A DNA stretch of 46,861 nt from Gemella haemolysans (GCF_028308085.1 NZ_JAQMFS010000071.1:1-46861); one strand, 5' to 3'. Numbered from the stretch's first letter, positions 29,001 to 35,839 are shown. A program made the numbers and translations. Notes: a model not told the origin generated them from the letters alone.

Positions 29001-31812
29001 ATAATAAGTATGTACCTGTTACACCCTTATCTGTTGTTACAACTGTTTTTCCTGATTCTAATGGTGTCTCTTTATATTTTTCTGATGTGATTAAGTCATC
29101 AAGTACCCATCCACCTGAAGGGTCAGTTTTTGTTGAACGGAAGTCTGGGTCTCCTTTAACATTACCTAAGTATGGCTGAGTAGCCGTTACCTGAGTTTTA
29201 ACTCCATTTTTTACAACTTCTTTATTGAAATCCCCGATAATGTGTTGAGCTGATCCGTAAGATTGCGGAGCATCTCCTCCATCATAAATCATGAATCCGA
29301 TTGTTCCTGCTTGTGCTCCTGCAGAGTTCAAGTACATTGATAATGTCTTAACGTTTTGAGAAAGAGCGATTGGTAATGAGTTTTTAGAACCCATTGATGT
29401 ATAGTTTGCTCCAAATGTATTAGTTCCGTATGCAATAGGTTTCCCTTTTTCGTCTAAGTTAACCCAATCTTTTGGATTATATCCCGCTTGCGCAAGACGT
29501 CCGTCAGCATTAACATCACTTTCTTTACTTGGATAAACTCCTTGAGCTGTTTTATCATCTATATCTTTTTGAAGATTTAATGCCATGAATTGTTCCCATT
29601 TCGTTCCATCCGTTTCAAATTGAACAATTTCTGTACGCCCTGCTTCTTCAGCATCAGCCGCAATTACGTTAACATCTACAATACGACCATTATATGTCGC
29701 AGAAAGAGCAAATGTTACACCAACGTTAGATTCATCACGAGACGATGTGAATGCAGTAAGCATTTCACTTCCATCTGGATTTGTTGTTGGGAGTCCTGCT
29801 TTTCTTAAGTATGACCATTGAGTATCTTGAGATGTAATTAAGACATCCGCATGTCTTTGATCTCCAATTTTTTTATAAAGATTAGCTGATCCTGATGGTA
29901 CAGCCTTACCATTCACATTAACATAAGAGAACCCAGTTTCAGCAAGTTTTGTCGCTGTTAAACCTTGACTATCAATAGCTTTGTTGTAGTCTTGAACAGC
30001 TTTATGATAAGCTGCTGCTTTCGCATAATAAGCATCTGTATTAGCAAATGTTTCTGTTGGATATTCTGGTAGTGTTAATGCCACACCATTTACTGAAACA
30101 GCTGGGTTATTAGCAAATGTTGTTTTATTATTTATTGCATTTTGTTTAAATTGTTTATCCTCAGCTTGTGCTTTTGATAATTGTTTCTCAGATCCCCAAT
30201 CTCCATAATCACGTACAGCATTCACTGGTCCTGCAGCTGTTTTATTAGGATCAGATTTCACATCTTTTGAACCCAATTTAATAACAGTTGCTGTTAAAGC
30301 ATATCCTTCAACTTTAGTTTTAACGTTGAATTTCATACCTTCTTGTAAAGCTTCGTAAAGTTCGTGGTCGTTTTGAGCTCCACCTGTGTAATATAGATGT
30401 TCTACATATTTTGCAGTTCCTGAATTTAAGAATTTATCATCAGTTGTTAGTCCTTTTGAGCCGTCTGCGTATGTCACATCACGAACCATTGTAATTTTAC
30501 CAGTTACTACATCTCCATTTGGATAAGTTACAGTTCTAGTTATTGGTTGCGCTAACTTTCTTGCAGGTCCTACTACAGTACCGTTAGGATATGTGATCGA
30601 TGCTGCTGCAAAGTCAAACCAGTTAATGTTGTTCTTAAGTTGCTCTAAGTTTTTAGTACCTGCAGTACCAACAACAGTATCTCCAGAAGCAATATCAGTT
30701 CTAACACCATTTAAAGTAACAGTTGCTCCACCTGCAGTTCCATTTCCTTTTTTTACTACATCAATCATAGAAGGATCCGTAATGCTTGGGTTAGCATTCA
30801 TGATTTCACGTTTAACCGCTGCTACTTCTTCATCTGTTAATTCATTAATATTTTTTACAGGTGTTTTTGTCGTTGGTGGAACTATTGCTGTATTAGTAGT
30901 AGTTTCTCCAGCTAATAACCCTTCTAACTTACCACGGTGCCCTGCACGTTGCATTGTTGCGTATACTGCTTCGATAGCTCTCTCTAGTTCTTTACGTTCT
31001 CTTTCTGAATCGCTCTTAGTTGATGAATCAGAGTTGAATACGTCTAGAGCTTTAGCTATTTGTTTTTCTGCTGTTGCTACCGCTGCTTTGATTTCAGCTT
31101 TTTTAGGTTCTTCTTTTACTGATTTTTCAGCAAATGCAGTCGCAGTTTGGTTAATAACTTTTGCTTCTGAGATAGTTTTTTCTAAATCTTCTTTTGCTGA
31201 TTTAGTTTCTTTTTTATCAGATTTTTCTTCTGATTTAGCTTCTTTTTTACCTTTATCTTCGGCTTTTTTGTCTTCAGCTTTAGTTTCTTCTTTAGCGTCC
31301 TCGACTTTTTTAGCTTCTAGAGATTTGTTAAGGAAGCTGATTGAGTTTTCTAATGCTACTGTTTGCACATCTACTTGTGCTTGAGTTGCATTTTCATTAG
31401 CAACAAGGTCTTTAGCCTTGTTTAGTTCTGTCGCAGCATCAACAGTTAATTTTTGTTGAGTTTCTGACAGCTCTTTTCCTGCAAGAGTTACGAATAAATC
31501 GTTTAGTTGATTAATTTTCTCTTGTAGTTTTGTTTTAACAGCACTAGTTTTAACAACTGTGCTTTCAGCTGATTTCTCAGCAACTTCTGCTTTCGGCGCC
31601 TCTACTTTTTCGGTAGTTTTGTCGTTAGCAGTAGTTTCTACAGAAGTTTCTTGCTTAGTAGTATCTGCTGCTTGAGCTGCACCACCAAGGAATAAGAAAC
31701 CAGAAGCGATCAATACAGATGCAGTACCAGCGTTGAATTTTTTAATCCCATACTGGTTAATCTTTTCAGATTGCTTCGTACTGTTCATTTTTAAATTATT
31801 TTTACTGAACAT
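17023..31812 (-). CDS. Giant CshA/Mub-type LANTG adhesin E, 4929 aa
   Basis: Wall-anchored adhesin. ATG at 31812 follows AAGGAG closely. Residues 1-49 are a YSIRK-type signal (YGIKKFNAG at 21-29, cleavage near AQA/AD). A helical FIVAR-like region follows (about 85-170), then acidic/lysine-rich sequence. The head (about 330-1115) resembles the CshA non-repeat domain, with 'IGFMIYDGGDAPQSYGSAQH' and a GEVED module (GWVDFNNNGKFDLNESSE, ending SGEVEDF). A CshA-repeat-like region runs to about 1700. The stalk alternates modules starting 'RTI.Y.Y' and holding 'TGEITYGDW' (Mub B2-like; I count 12), B1-like modules ('QKA.V.FV', 8 counted), and proline linkers of the 'PYVPGTTP' / 'DPTKGY' type. The end is a PAPTPAPTPKPEPKPEP wall-spanning region, LANTG, a helix and a basic tail. 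Mub-type repeats bind mucus in lactobacilli, so mucin or salivary glycoprotein binding is likely but unproven. Confidence 0.95.
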   Translation of the reverse strand: MFSKNNLKMNSTKQSEKINQYGIKKFNAGTASVLIASGFLFLGGAAQAADTTKQETSVETTANDKTTEKVEAPKAEVAEKSAESTVVKTSAVKTKLQEKINQLNDLFVTLAGKELSETQQKLTVDAATELNKAKDLVANENATQAQVDVQTVALENSISFLNKSLEAKKVEDAKEETKAEDKKAEDKGKKEAKSEEKSDKKETKSAKEDLEKTISEAKVINQTATAFAEKSVKEEPKKAEIKAAVATAEKQIAKALDVFNSDSSTKSDSERERKELERAIEAVYATMQRAGHRGKLEGLLAGETTTNTAIVPPTTKTPVKNINELTDEEVAAVKREIMNANPSITDPSMIDVVKKGNGTAGGATVTLNGVRTDIASGDTVVGTAGTKNLEQLKNNINWFDFAAASITYPNGTVVGPARKLAQPITRTVTYPNGDVVTGKITMVRDVTYADGSKGLTTDDKFLNSGTAKYVEHLYYTGGAQNDHELYEALQEGMKFNVKTKVEGYALTATVIKLGSKDVKSDPNKTAAGPVNAVRDYGDWGSEKQLSKAQAEDKQFKQNAINNKTTFANNPAVSVNGVALTLPEYPTETFANTDAYYAKAAAYHKAVQDYNKAIDSQGLTATKLAETGFSYVNVNGKAVPSGSANLYKKIGDQRHADVLITSQDTQWSYLRKAGLPTTNPDGSEMLTAFTSSRDESNVGVTFALSATYNGRIVDVNVIAADAEEAGRTEIVQFETDGTKWEQFMALNLQKDIDDKTAQGVYPSKESDVNADGRLAQAGYNPKDWVNLDEKGKPIAYGTNTFGANYTSMGSKNSLPIALSQNVKTLSMYLNSAGAQAGTIGFMIYDGGDAPQSYGSAQHIIGDFNKEVVKNGVKTQVTATQPYLGNVKGDPDFRSTKTDPSGGWVLDDLITSEKYKETPLESGKTVVTTDKGVTGTYLLLPNGNAVIEKEDHTRVLLNQGDVIEMANPVSKLPIRGVYNHTTGALGEGTLGDEGESQLLDPAVATEYKLRQAQGNEYVLEGVRANLGVNNDKAYIRGWVDFNNNGKFDLNESSEIVEVNQNGTYNIKFKNTPQLLDTSADSLGVRLRISLTKDEILEPTGVASSGEVEDFQTHVVHMPRGTRHETKDYQGREQTVTLPTNAMFIANGKNKDSKFTKWAQIENENLSPKIVLTDKQVASEEAIADKSGLPANYRVDSTGKVHVERNGATVYSGEYVTVKDKNNKVLGKGLKVTNPLTGKTEYLLSEYTEYDTAGNEVGTYKVNPANEGKNTSVGNGLYETTLTFKPNKSYVGTAKGIAVRAWDDNNNSTGWEANNDTIEASKTSTTLAEKDKVLENTNNGNNGYKTMDTSYIPTVIDVRPIGEDTTTTDVQGKKQSARPQIPVYGTVETETGDKITDSRYADEFEIIDKNKSIKLADTLESNKSSYDKDTEVSKATTLTLADGKVVTYTPDKDKLPARAKIAEDADVVVTGTGSVVVNNVRLVTGKTIPAGASPVDPHPVTADTVVTLANGTETTISAGGRIPAGAKLKNPLVSTANNTWNNVTYNTGDTIPRESGGKISTLAKETSISQIVGKGDVVKVDGKYRATNTIPAGTKVKRILPLNQVILPSATHLDPTTGAITEVPRSYDLANTNDSKVTITGEGVYELVKDASGKPTGEVTFTPEPGFVGRGTGVDLVQPDIDYNDVVANDKVTEKYGTDYGRAKYTPIVTPVTEASITRTIHYVYESDNDATATSQASYKNNDPILSINNEPVTRSQTLNYTRTYKMFDEDGVLDQPMVTANTVRDVNGTEYTAGTEIPKGTKFSQGTLIISDWKHGENNEEMNSIVSPTVKGYTANVVTLEYNAPNATGEMAHIKDAKEIGTYKPIDRNTKDVGTYKPASSAIRSDDKDNFDMYVVYKADTQKAKVTYIDLDATGDARILEVQTAATAPATGANAKTTYGVTTLQGKSHTKIPYLTADTIKKYEDLGYELVTDDYTNNTQGTAIEGGRKFDDDKDVDQAFNVYLRHKKVLRQIKDTQEVTRTIEYKYASTDDVPADKRGTTAAPTVTETLHFERDRTIDYTLAAKEYPTEYATYKAVLDKSGYDSPEEYKARTVYYDHITNKAIAADATAAQKAIVTFGPWTPVGGTATGVTLTPAEVAKDDKFNLVNSPEVAGYTPDNATVEATAAIDAEADDYKITVLYTPVAQKAVVKFVEVDPTNTDKVITPGLADPIAVTGKSEAAYPATTATSVTDKIAELVKKGYELVNNGFVSTDKFDKDADRDQEYVVKFKAKVVDIPSFDPTKPKSDDNPKPTPGVTPIDPNNPDGPKWTEALINAVKVQEEVTRTIKYVYEDGTPVAESDLTSVADKKVKTLKFTRPGKINVATGEITYGDWSANQTFEAVTSPVLEKYTAAVAGVTPTTANVPEKTVAATDKDFEEVVVYKTKLITVDPKAPGYKEPKKDEPINPNDPNGPKWTDELLAKLKNTEEVTRTISYTYSTEASELNQAEKDANKAGTNVADAFTTKVNYTRVAKVNPVTGEITYGEWEAKNNDTTLEGKTELPKVAGYVATGDVDSSKKDVTSVKAEDKDITEKVVYKALGKYVPVVPEGFTPPTIQNPQYPNHPTDPTKPGTPTTTIPYVPGTTPVGPDGQPLKQKDPNDKTKGYEPPAPTTPTGDTTIVYTKDGSQVVVTKFVDTTGKGLEPSVVDTGDTGKAFTKDADVTAAINKILARGYERVANVNAGEKDYPSTDAEKVFDADASTNQEYTVTFKPIIKDIPTDPTTPGYVKPEPGQPVVPGDNNGPKWPESVKDLKTTESVTRTIKYIYDDGTPVPDGKLGTEVAGKKVKTLEFTRTAKVNLVTGEIEYGAWTPKTTDGFEAVTTPTIDGYTSALVSNPTVSDVPAKTVTADAADYEEVVVYKIKQITIDPNDPNFDPNKPVDPSNPNGPKYKDLKLAEEVKRTITYTYADDVADTTKRGTDAEPKHETTVSFTRTATVNAVTKEITYSEWTAKDNDTTLEGKAVVPVKTGYVATGDVESSKKDVTGVNATDKDIVEKVIYKDLGKFVPVVPEGFTPPTIENPQYPNNPDDPTKPGTPTTTIPYVPGTTPVGPNGKPLTPKDPKDPTKGYNPPTPTNPTEDTTIVYTKDGSQVAVTHFIEVNSETDKTEKGGVAQSIVDTGDAGKAFTKGAEVTATINALKAKGYTVVENNYPTDGKFDADSKTNQEYKVLVAVKPVTVNPNDPTPTKDQPIDPNNPTGPKWTPELIKELEDGRKEEVKRTINYVYADGKKAADSVEETKEFKRSATINPVTGKITFGDWSPAQTFEAVTSPEIKNYTPNKATVPASEVTATAEDINETVVYTTKPVTLDPSKPTDPNTPNVTPKPDDKVPNDPKGRTYKELGLIEEVTHTVHYKLADGSDAGIPDNVQTLTFTRTADLDPVTGAISNFGEWKAKDDDTTIDAVTTPNKPGYVASAKVSTARENVKATDKDSEETIIYRKLGSYVPVIPEGVTPPANTDLTPKPYENPTNEDPTKPGTPAETPVVPYIPGTTPVGPNGKPLTPKDPNDPTKGYEVPKVPEDPTQNTTITYVKDGSQVALVHFIKADGTAVHVSVAEAGDTGKAIKTTNVDNVKAELEAKGYEVVAPTDPAYTAERVAFYADANRTYDDKDDKGDSGVSQVYYVIVKEGISPIDPDKPLDPNNPNTTPKPGDKVPGDPKQRTYEQLGLLDEVNRTINYRYANTDKVEEAKRGQEAAATVEQKLRYSRKGDLNKVTGEITYTSDWTKPQTLAEVVSPVIEGYVADIKAAEKVENVAHDAADSVVNVVYSPLGKYVPKVPEGFEEPKLDKPQYPNDPKDPTKPGTPTKPIPHVPGTTPKDPKGNPLKPVDPNDPSKGYVPPTPENPTEDTEITYEKDTQKAKVTYVVEGTGTVLHTDNLEGKSGEPIEYSTVTKLAELKALGYDLVTDGFTTATDKKYDKDTKVDQSFVVTVKPHVEPVKPVDPENPNDPNRPKPGQPIDPNNPTGPKWTEDLIKKIDTTRHVNRTITYVNEKGEEVSKKVTDKVTFTREAKINSVTGEITYGNWTAKDGDTTFDKVESPVVKGYILKDAKQKEVAATENLTADSKDENIEVVYVPVGTWTPKVPEGETPIDPIPYPNDPKDPGKVVDPNDPTNPNDPNKPSVPVIPHIPGTTPKDPDGNPLKPVDPTDPSKGYVPPTPKTPTENTVIEYVKDKQKAVTKFVDLSGNPIPGVNNIEEEGKSGEPLTKATEVATEIAKLIAKGYDLVSNNYGKDNNGNFDKDSSKDQEYTVVLTQHSEPLKPVDPENPNDPNRPKPGQPIDPNNPNGPKWTEDLIKQIDTTRHVNRTIKYVNEKGEEVAKKVTDKVTFTREGKINSVTGVITYGDWTAKGGDTTFDKVESPVVKGYILKDAKQKEVAATTGLTADSKDENIEVVYTKLGSWVPKVPEGVTPIKPTPYPNDPKDPTKPGSDKPIVPYVPGTTPVVPKDPTKPISPDNPLVPLTPVDPKDPSKGYEVPPVPTNPGTDTPIYYVTDKQKAITNFVTESGKVVSTPVVDEGDSGANFTKSKVDEVTKTIEKLEKAGYRVVKNEFPSKDTDRVFDKDKSVDQIFNVTVAERIIPVTPGKPVDPNDPNLPKNPDGTPVTPSTPEPGKPVFPNDPNSPVWPSTVKDLVTEKSATRTIKYVDRNGKEVSETRTETIKFTREAKVNLVTGEITYGEWTTDRNDDIFNGYPVPVVKGYIAKAGDLESSTKDVKVTPDTIKDINETVVYDKLGSWVPNIPGTPTNPIPYPNDPKDPTKPGSDKPHVPYVPGFTPVDPNGNPLKPVDPNDPTKGYEVPNVPNDPTKDTPINYVPVPQPNPTPAPTPAPTPAPTPKPEPKPEPKPQPTPVTPEAPATPKAPAQVKRLANTGTTETNTGLAGLGMAIFGGLLAAVKRRKNKED
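17119..17133 (-). other. Sortase motif LANTG of adhesin E
   Basis: Codes L-A-N-T-G followed by TTETNTGLAGLG, a hydrophobic stretch and the tail KRRKNKED. The motif and the next residues are identical to those of adhesin J. Confidence 0.9.
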
Positions 31813-31856
31813 TGTTTTCTCCTTTTTTATAAAATAAATAAAATCATAATGACTGT

Positions 31857-31865
31857 ATCATACCA
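31857..31865 (-). promoter_or_regulatory. Extended -10 promoter of adhesin E
   Basis: On the minus strand TGG-TATGAT, about 45 nt before the ATG. The TGN extension compensates for a poor -35. Confidence 0.55.
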
Positions 31866-32357
31866 TATTACAAAATCAACCTTAAACTTGCTTTAAATTA
31901 CCACATTTTTTTTCGCAAATTTACGATTCCAATATTTAAATAACATGTTCGATTTTCGGTAAATATTTTTACATATAAACGAAATTATTTTCAAAACTTT
32001 CTTATGTTACAAAAATGTTACAAAATCAAGAATTCGTCAATGTTATTTCATGCTATTATTATATCTTAAAACCGCCTATTTATCAATTATTTTACCGTTT
32101 TTCAATATTCTAAAAATAACAAATAATTTTAAAATACTAAAAATAAAATAATACTTATACTTTTTAAAATTTCTACAAATTTACCAGCAAAAAAATTTAC
32201 GTAAACCCCAAAAAGAAAACTGGGTGAAACCTTGTTCTTATAAGGTTTCTTACGATAAAAAAAAAAAAATACAATTTGACATTTATGTCATTAGAAAATA
32301 TTCATTAATTTATTAAACAAGTAATTCATATACCAATTGTTATCCTTTATTCGAAAC

Positions 32358-32411
32358 AAAAAAAAAAAAACAACCCAAAAACCAACATCTTTTGAAATTT
32401 GATTTTTGAGT
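32358..32411 (-). terminator. Intrinsic terminator of adhesin F
   Basis: A 14-bp stem with G-U pairs (arms 32371-32384 and 32398-32411), followed on the minus strand by G and 12 Ts. It starts about 40 bp past the stop. Confidence 0.85.
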
Positions 32412-32449
32412 TATTTTCATGTTTTTAAACTACTCAATATTGTTTAAAC

Positions 32450-35400
32450 TTATTTTTCTTTTTGACGCTTTCTTACACTCATAACTAATGCAGCTAACAT
32501 CGACATAAATCCTAATGTTGCAACATCTGAGGAAGTAGTTCCAGTATTAGGTAATCGTTCAGATTTTTTTCTATTTACAGTGCTAAGAGTTAAAATCTTT
32601 TCTTCAAGTTTCTCTACAGTTGGTAGATTCTGAAGTTGTTCCTTAGGATTTGGTATAGGTTCAACAGTATTCACCAGCGCCGAACCTCTATACTCAGGCA
32701 CCTCTAATATAGTTGGTTTTTCTGAAGGGACTCCTCCTTTATATTCTGGTATTTCCAATACCGGAGGTTGAGTTGATGGTACCCCTCCTTCAAATTCTGG
32801 TACTTCTAACACGGGTGGCTCTGGTGACGAAACACCTCCGTTATACTCAGGCACCTCCAATACTGGTGGATCTACCGGTGATACCCCTCCTTCAAATTCT
32901 GGCACTTCATTTATCGGTGCATCAGACGGTACTTGCCAAGTTGGTTTTACAGGAATATCGTAATCATATTGATAGACTACTGTCGTCGTTCCTTCTACAA
33001 CTTTACCTGTTTCTGCAGTTACATTATTGAATTTAGCAGAAACTGAATAAACTCCGTGGTATTTATATGTTTTACCATCTGCAGCCGTTATTTTCTCAAC
33101 TAATTTTTCTTTTGCATTATAGTCTTGTACAGAAAACTCCTTAACCACTTCTCTTGTCGATACTACTTTATCACCTGATTTTGTAGTATATGTGTATGTT
33201 GTTCTTAAAACTGCATCTTTCACTAAAGTTTCTTCTGGTTTTATTTCATTTCCTTCAGCATCAACATACCTAACTACTACAGAACCTTTCGTTTCTTTTT
33301 CAGTTGGATTAGGATCTTCTTTGCTCACTAAACGATAAATATAAGTTACCTGTGTCTGCTCTTTACTAATTATCCCTTCTTCAGGAGCTGAACCTTCTTT
33401 TATCCCTACATATTCATAAGTAAATCCTGTTTTATCACCTATGATTGTTTTATATCGCTTCTCAGTTGTATCGTATGCTGGTTCTAATTTTTCTGTAACT
33501 TTCTCCTCACCTACTTTTGTAGCACCTGAAAGAATATCATACATTTTTACTTTTTCATAAGGAACATCCGATATAACTGCTTCTGATTCTTTTAAGATTG
33601 CTCCTGATTCAGATTCATAGTTTACATTAACAGATCCTACTTTTGTATTTTCAATTTTCACCGGTGAATCAGATAGTTTTGTAGATAATCTATAATAATG
33701 ATTTACAACTGCTTCTCCCTCTCCCATAACTTTATAAGCACGAATCGGAGTAATAATCTCTTTAACTTTGTAATTCGTTTCTTCTTTAGTTGTTATATCC
33801 CTCTTAGTAAATTCAGTCTCATTTGTAGTTGAATTATCATTAACAACATTAATATTACTTAAATCATCAGAGATTGTCACAGCACCTTTATTCGCATATA
33901 CAGAATCTTCCCTTGTTTCAATCTCAGGATTAACTTTTTCCCAATCGCTGTAATGTTCTTCTTCTTTATCTTTATGGTAAGACTTAATCACACCTGATGC
34001 AAAACCATATTTTTCAGAGTATTTTAGAACTTCTTTTGTCGTTAACTCTACATCTTTTAATTGCTTATACTCTTTTAAAGTTTCTTTCGACGTTCCTAAT
34101 GTGATTTCTAAATCACTTAATACACTTTGAGCTCCCTCAATCTGATCTCTCAATTTTTTCAAAATTTCTTGATTTCCTTGAGAGAACATTAATCCTCTTT
34201 CATCTTCAACTGCAACTTTGATTTGATTTTGCTTAATCATTTCAATGGTCTTAGCAATATTTTGCTTCAACTCTTCTCTTCTTGCTAAAACCCTTTTTCT
34301 ATCCGCTTCATTGTTCACATTACGATCAAAGTAATCTAATATTCCATTTATTTGAGCATGCATCTCTTCTAAAATTTCTTGTAAAGATTCATTTTTGAAA
34401 TTATATTTATTTGATCCTGTTATTCCTGGAGGTAAATTTTTATAAATATTATTATAATATAAGATATTCTCATCTTTAAAATTCACTTTTCCATCATCAG
34501 CTGTACCAAATATATAGTCATCCCCAATAGTTTGAAATTCCCCTGTTTTTGGTTGCATCCAAAAGGCATAAGTCGGCTTCCCTGGAATCCCTTCTGTTCT
34601 ATTAAAACCTTCAGTATAATTATATGAAGGTTTCGCAGGAATTTTTTCTCGTCTATACTCTACTTTATTAACAGTTCTCGTACCACTTCCATGAGCATAT
34701 GTATCACGATCCATAACAAGAACTGTATCACCTTCTTTAAGAGTCACATTTTCTTTCGTGAAATCTTTAGCTGTTGCTTGACCATTTTTCCACTTCGCAA
34801 CTGCATCTTCATCACTAGATACCCCACTAGCTTCTACAAATTTCCCATAATGTCCATTTGAAGTTTCTTCAACTAAATATACTTTTCCTGTAATTTTTCC
34901 GTAGTTGATTTCTCCTAGATTATTGTGCATTCCCTCCGGAGATACCTGAGCTTTTATATCATTGAATGTAGTTTTTTCATAAGTTGCTTTGTTTTCATCT
35001 ACTACTTCTGAACGAATCCATTTGTATTCTTTATTATTAGCTTGAATTACCGCTTCTTTTCCTGTATCTTCGTCGATAGCTGACCCTGTTTTTTCTACAG
35101 TTGATTCACGATAATCTTTCCCATCGGTATCGTAAGCAATTCCTTTTTTATCATAAGGAGTCGATACAGTTCCTTCTTCACCAGCTACTTTTTTCGAATC
35201 TTTAAGTTTTGAATTATCATCTTCTAACAGATAATTAACTATTGCATTAGATTTGAATTTTACAGAATCTGTACCATCCGCATCCCCTGTGTTTTGATTC
35301 GCTTTAGTAGGTCGATTATATCGTATATCAGCCACCGCATCAACAGTTACTTTTTTCGCAGGATTTTGATCATCTGTAAAAGTCGTTTTTGCACTTGATG

Positions 35401-35590
35401 AAACTTTTTCAAATTTACTTACAAGCGTTGTTTCATTCTGTGCGCCAGAACTTACATTGGCAGATGCAGTTCCACCTCCAGCTAACATCGCTATACCTAG
35501 AATTGTTATCGCTCCAATTAATTTTGAATCAGTTCTACCATTTTTATACTTTCTTAGCGAAAATTTCTCTTTTTTAATATTATTAAACAT
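32450..35590 (-). CDS. LPNTG-anchored adhesin F, 1046 aa
   Basis: Surface protein. ATG 35590 follows AAGGGG by about 7 nt. The signal (1-44) is a YSIRK variant, FSLRKYKNGRTDSKLIG, with three residues rather than two between the conserved Gly and Ser. The N-terminal domain (about 45-330) is shared with adhesin G: 'TPYDKKGIAYDTDGKDYREST', 'PEGMHNNLGEI' and 'DEDAVAKWK' occur in both. Further on are DYIFGTADDGK (Asp-rich turn), a helical coiled-coil-prone region (about 385-530) and 'ITPIRAYKVMGE'. Two MucBP-like modules follow (about 640-890, beginning 'VNVNYESESG' and 'GSVVVRYVDAEGNEI'), then 17-aa repeats 'VPEYNGG' / 'PPVLE'. It ends with LPNTG, a helix and KRQKEK. I do not recognise a named family for the N-terminal domain; adhesion is inferred. 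Confidence 0.93.
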   Translation of the reverse strand: MFNNIKKEKFSLRKYKNGRTDSKLIGAITILGIAMLAGGGTASANVSSGAQNETTLVSKFEKVSSSAKTTFTDDQNPAKKVTVDAVADIRYNRPTKANQNTGDADGTDSVKFKSNAIVNYLLEDDNSKLKDSKKVAGEEGTVSTPYDKKGIAYDTDGKDYRESTVEKTGSAIDEDTGKEAVIQANNKEYKWIRSEVVDENKATYEKTTFNDIKAQVSPEGMHNNLGEINYGKITGKVYLVEETSNGHYGKFVEASGVSSDEDAVAKWKNGQATAKDFTKENVTLKEGDTVLVMDRDTYAHGSGTRTVNKVEYRREKIPAKPSYNYTEGFNRTEGIPGKPTYAFWMQPKTGEFQTIGDDYIFGTADDGKVNFKDENILYYNNIYKNLPPGITGSNKYNFKNESLQEILEEMHAQINGILDYFDRNVNNEADRKRVLARREELKQNIAKTIEMIKQNQIKVAVEDERGLMFSQGNQEILKKLRDQIEGAQSVLSDLEITLGTSKETLKEYKQLKDVELTTKEVLKYSEKYGFASGVIKSYHKDKEEEHYSDWEKVNPEIETREDSVYANKGAVTISDDLSNINVVNDNSTTNETEFTKRDITTKEETNYKVKEIITPIRAYKVMGEGEAVVNHYYRLSTKLSDSPVKIENTKVGSVNVNYESESGAILKESEAVISDVPYEKVKMYDILSGATKVGEEKVTEKLEPAYDTTEKRYKTIIGDKTGFTYEYVGIKEGSAPEEGIISKEQTQVTYIYRLVSKEDPNPTEKETKGSVVVRYVDAEGNEIKPEETLVKDAVLRTTYTYTTKSGDKVVSTREVVKEFSVQDYNAKEKLVEKITAADGKTYKYHGVYSVSAKFNNVTAETGKVVEGTTTVVYQYDYDIPVKPTWQVPSDAPINEVPEFEGGVSPVDPPVLEVPEYNGGVSSPEPPVLEVPEFEGGVPSTQPPVLEIPEYKGGVPSEKPTILEVPEYRGSALVNTVEPIPNPKEQLQNLPTVEKLEEKILTLSTVNRKKSERLPNTGTTSSDVATLGFMSMLAALVMSVRKRQKEK
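32540..32554 (-). other. Sortase motif LPNTG of adhesin F
   Basis: Classical L-P-N-T-G, the only one among five visible anchors. It is followed by TTSSDVATLGF and a basic tail. Confidence 0.92.
32695..32920 (-). repeat. 51-bp tandem repeats (17 aa) in adhesin F
   Basis: Units of the form VPE(Y/F)xGGVxxxxPPVLE repeat about five times, with decay at both ends. They form an extended proline/glutamate stalk before the wall anchor. Confidence 0.8.
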
Positions 35591-35839
35591 AATTTTCCCC
35601 TTTGTTATTTTATTACGTTTCTTTATTACATCTTTCTAATTACAAGAAATCACTAAATTAGCATCTAGATGTTTTCTAAATATCTATGTAATACGTTTTC
35701 AATTTTAACACATTAAATAATTTTTATCAAATATTCGGCAACATTACTTCACACTATCTATAAACACAAAACACCCCTGGATTTCCATCCAAGAGCGCCC
35801 TGTGATTTACATAATGAAATTAATCATCTTTTAAACTTA
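35591..35839. other. 249-bp region between adhesins G and F
   Basis: Leader of adhesin F plus the adhesin G terminator. I could not find a promoter with both hexamers, although adhesin F probably has its own because a terminator separates it from G. Confidence 0.5.
35764..35803 (-). terminator. Terminator of adhesin G
   Basis: On the minus strand the stem CTTGGAT / ATCCAGG with loop GGAA is extended outward by several G-U pairs and followed by TTTTGTGTTT. It lies about 40 bp past the ancestral stop. Confidence 0.7.

Larger units (their letters stand above)
31813..32449. other. 637-bp AT-rich intergenic region between adhesins E and F
   Basis: Contains the extended -10 of adhesin E, the terminator of adhesin F, runs of 13 A (32257-32269) and 12 A (32358-32369), an 8-bp hairpin (GAAACCTT / AAGGTTTC, 32226-32249), and a plus-strand TTGACA overlapping the palindrome TGACATTTATGTCA (32277-32290). 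No ORF. Confidence 0.7.

Noticed and set aside
30593-31384. Plus-strand open frame of 263 codons and many similar ones across the adhesin genes
   Set aside because: They lie opposite repetitive, compositionally biased adhesin genes, lack ribosome sites and give low-complexity proteins. They are shadows of the minus-strand frames.
17023-31812. Serine-rich repeat (SRR) glycoprotein
   Set aside because: No SxS-type repeats; the stalk consists of Mub-like modules and proline linkers, and no accessory Sec genes are in the window.
32226-32249. Hairpin GAAACCTT / AAGGTTTC as a terminator
   Set aside because: It is followed by an A-tract on the plus strand and lacks a T-tract directly after the stem on the minus strand; a better terminator lies beside adhesin F.
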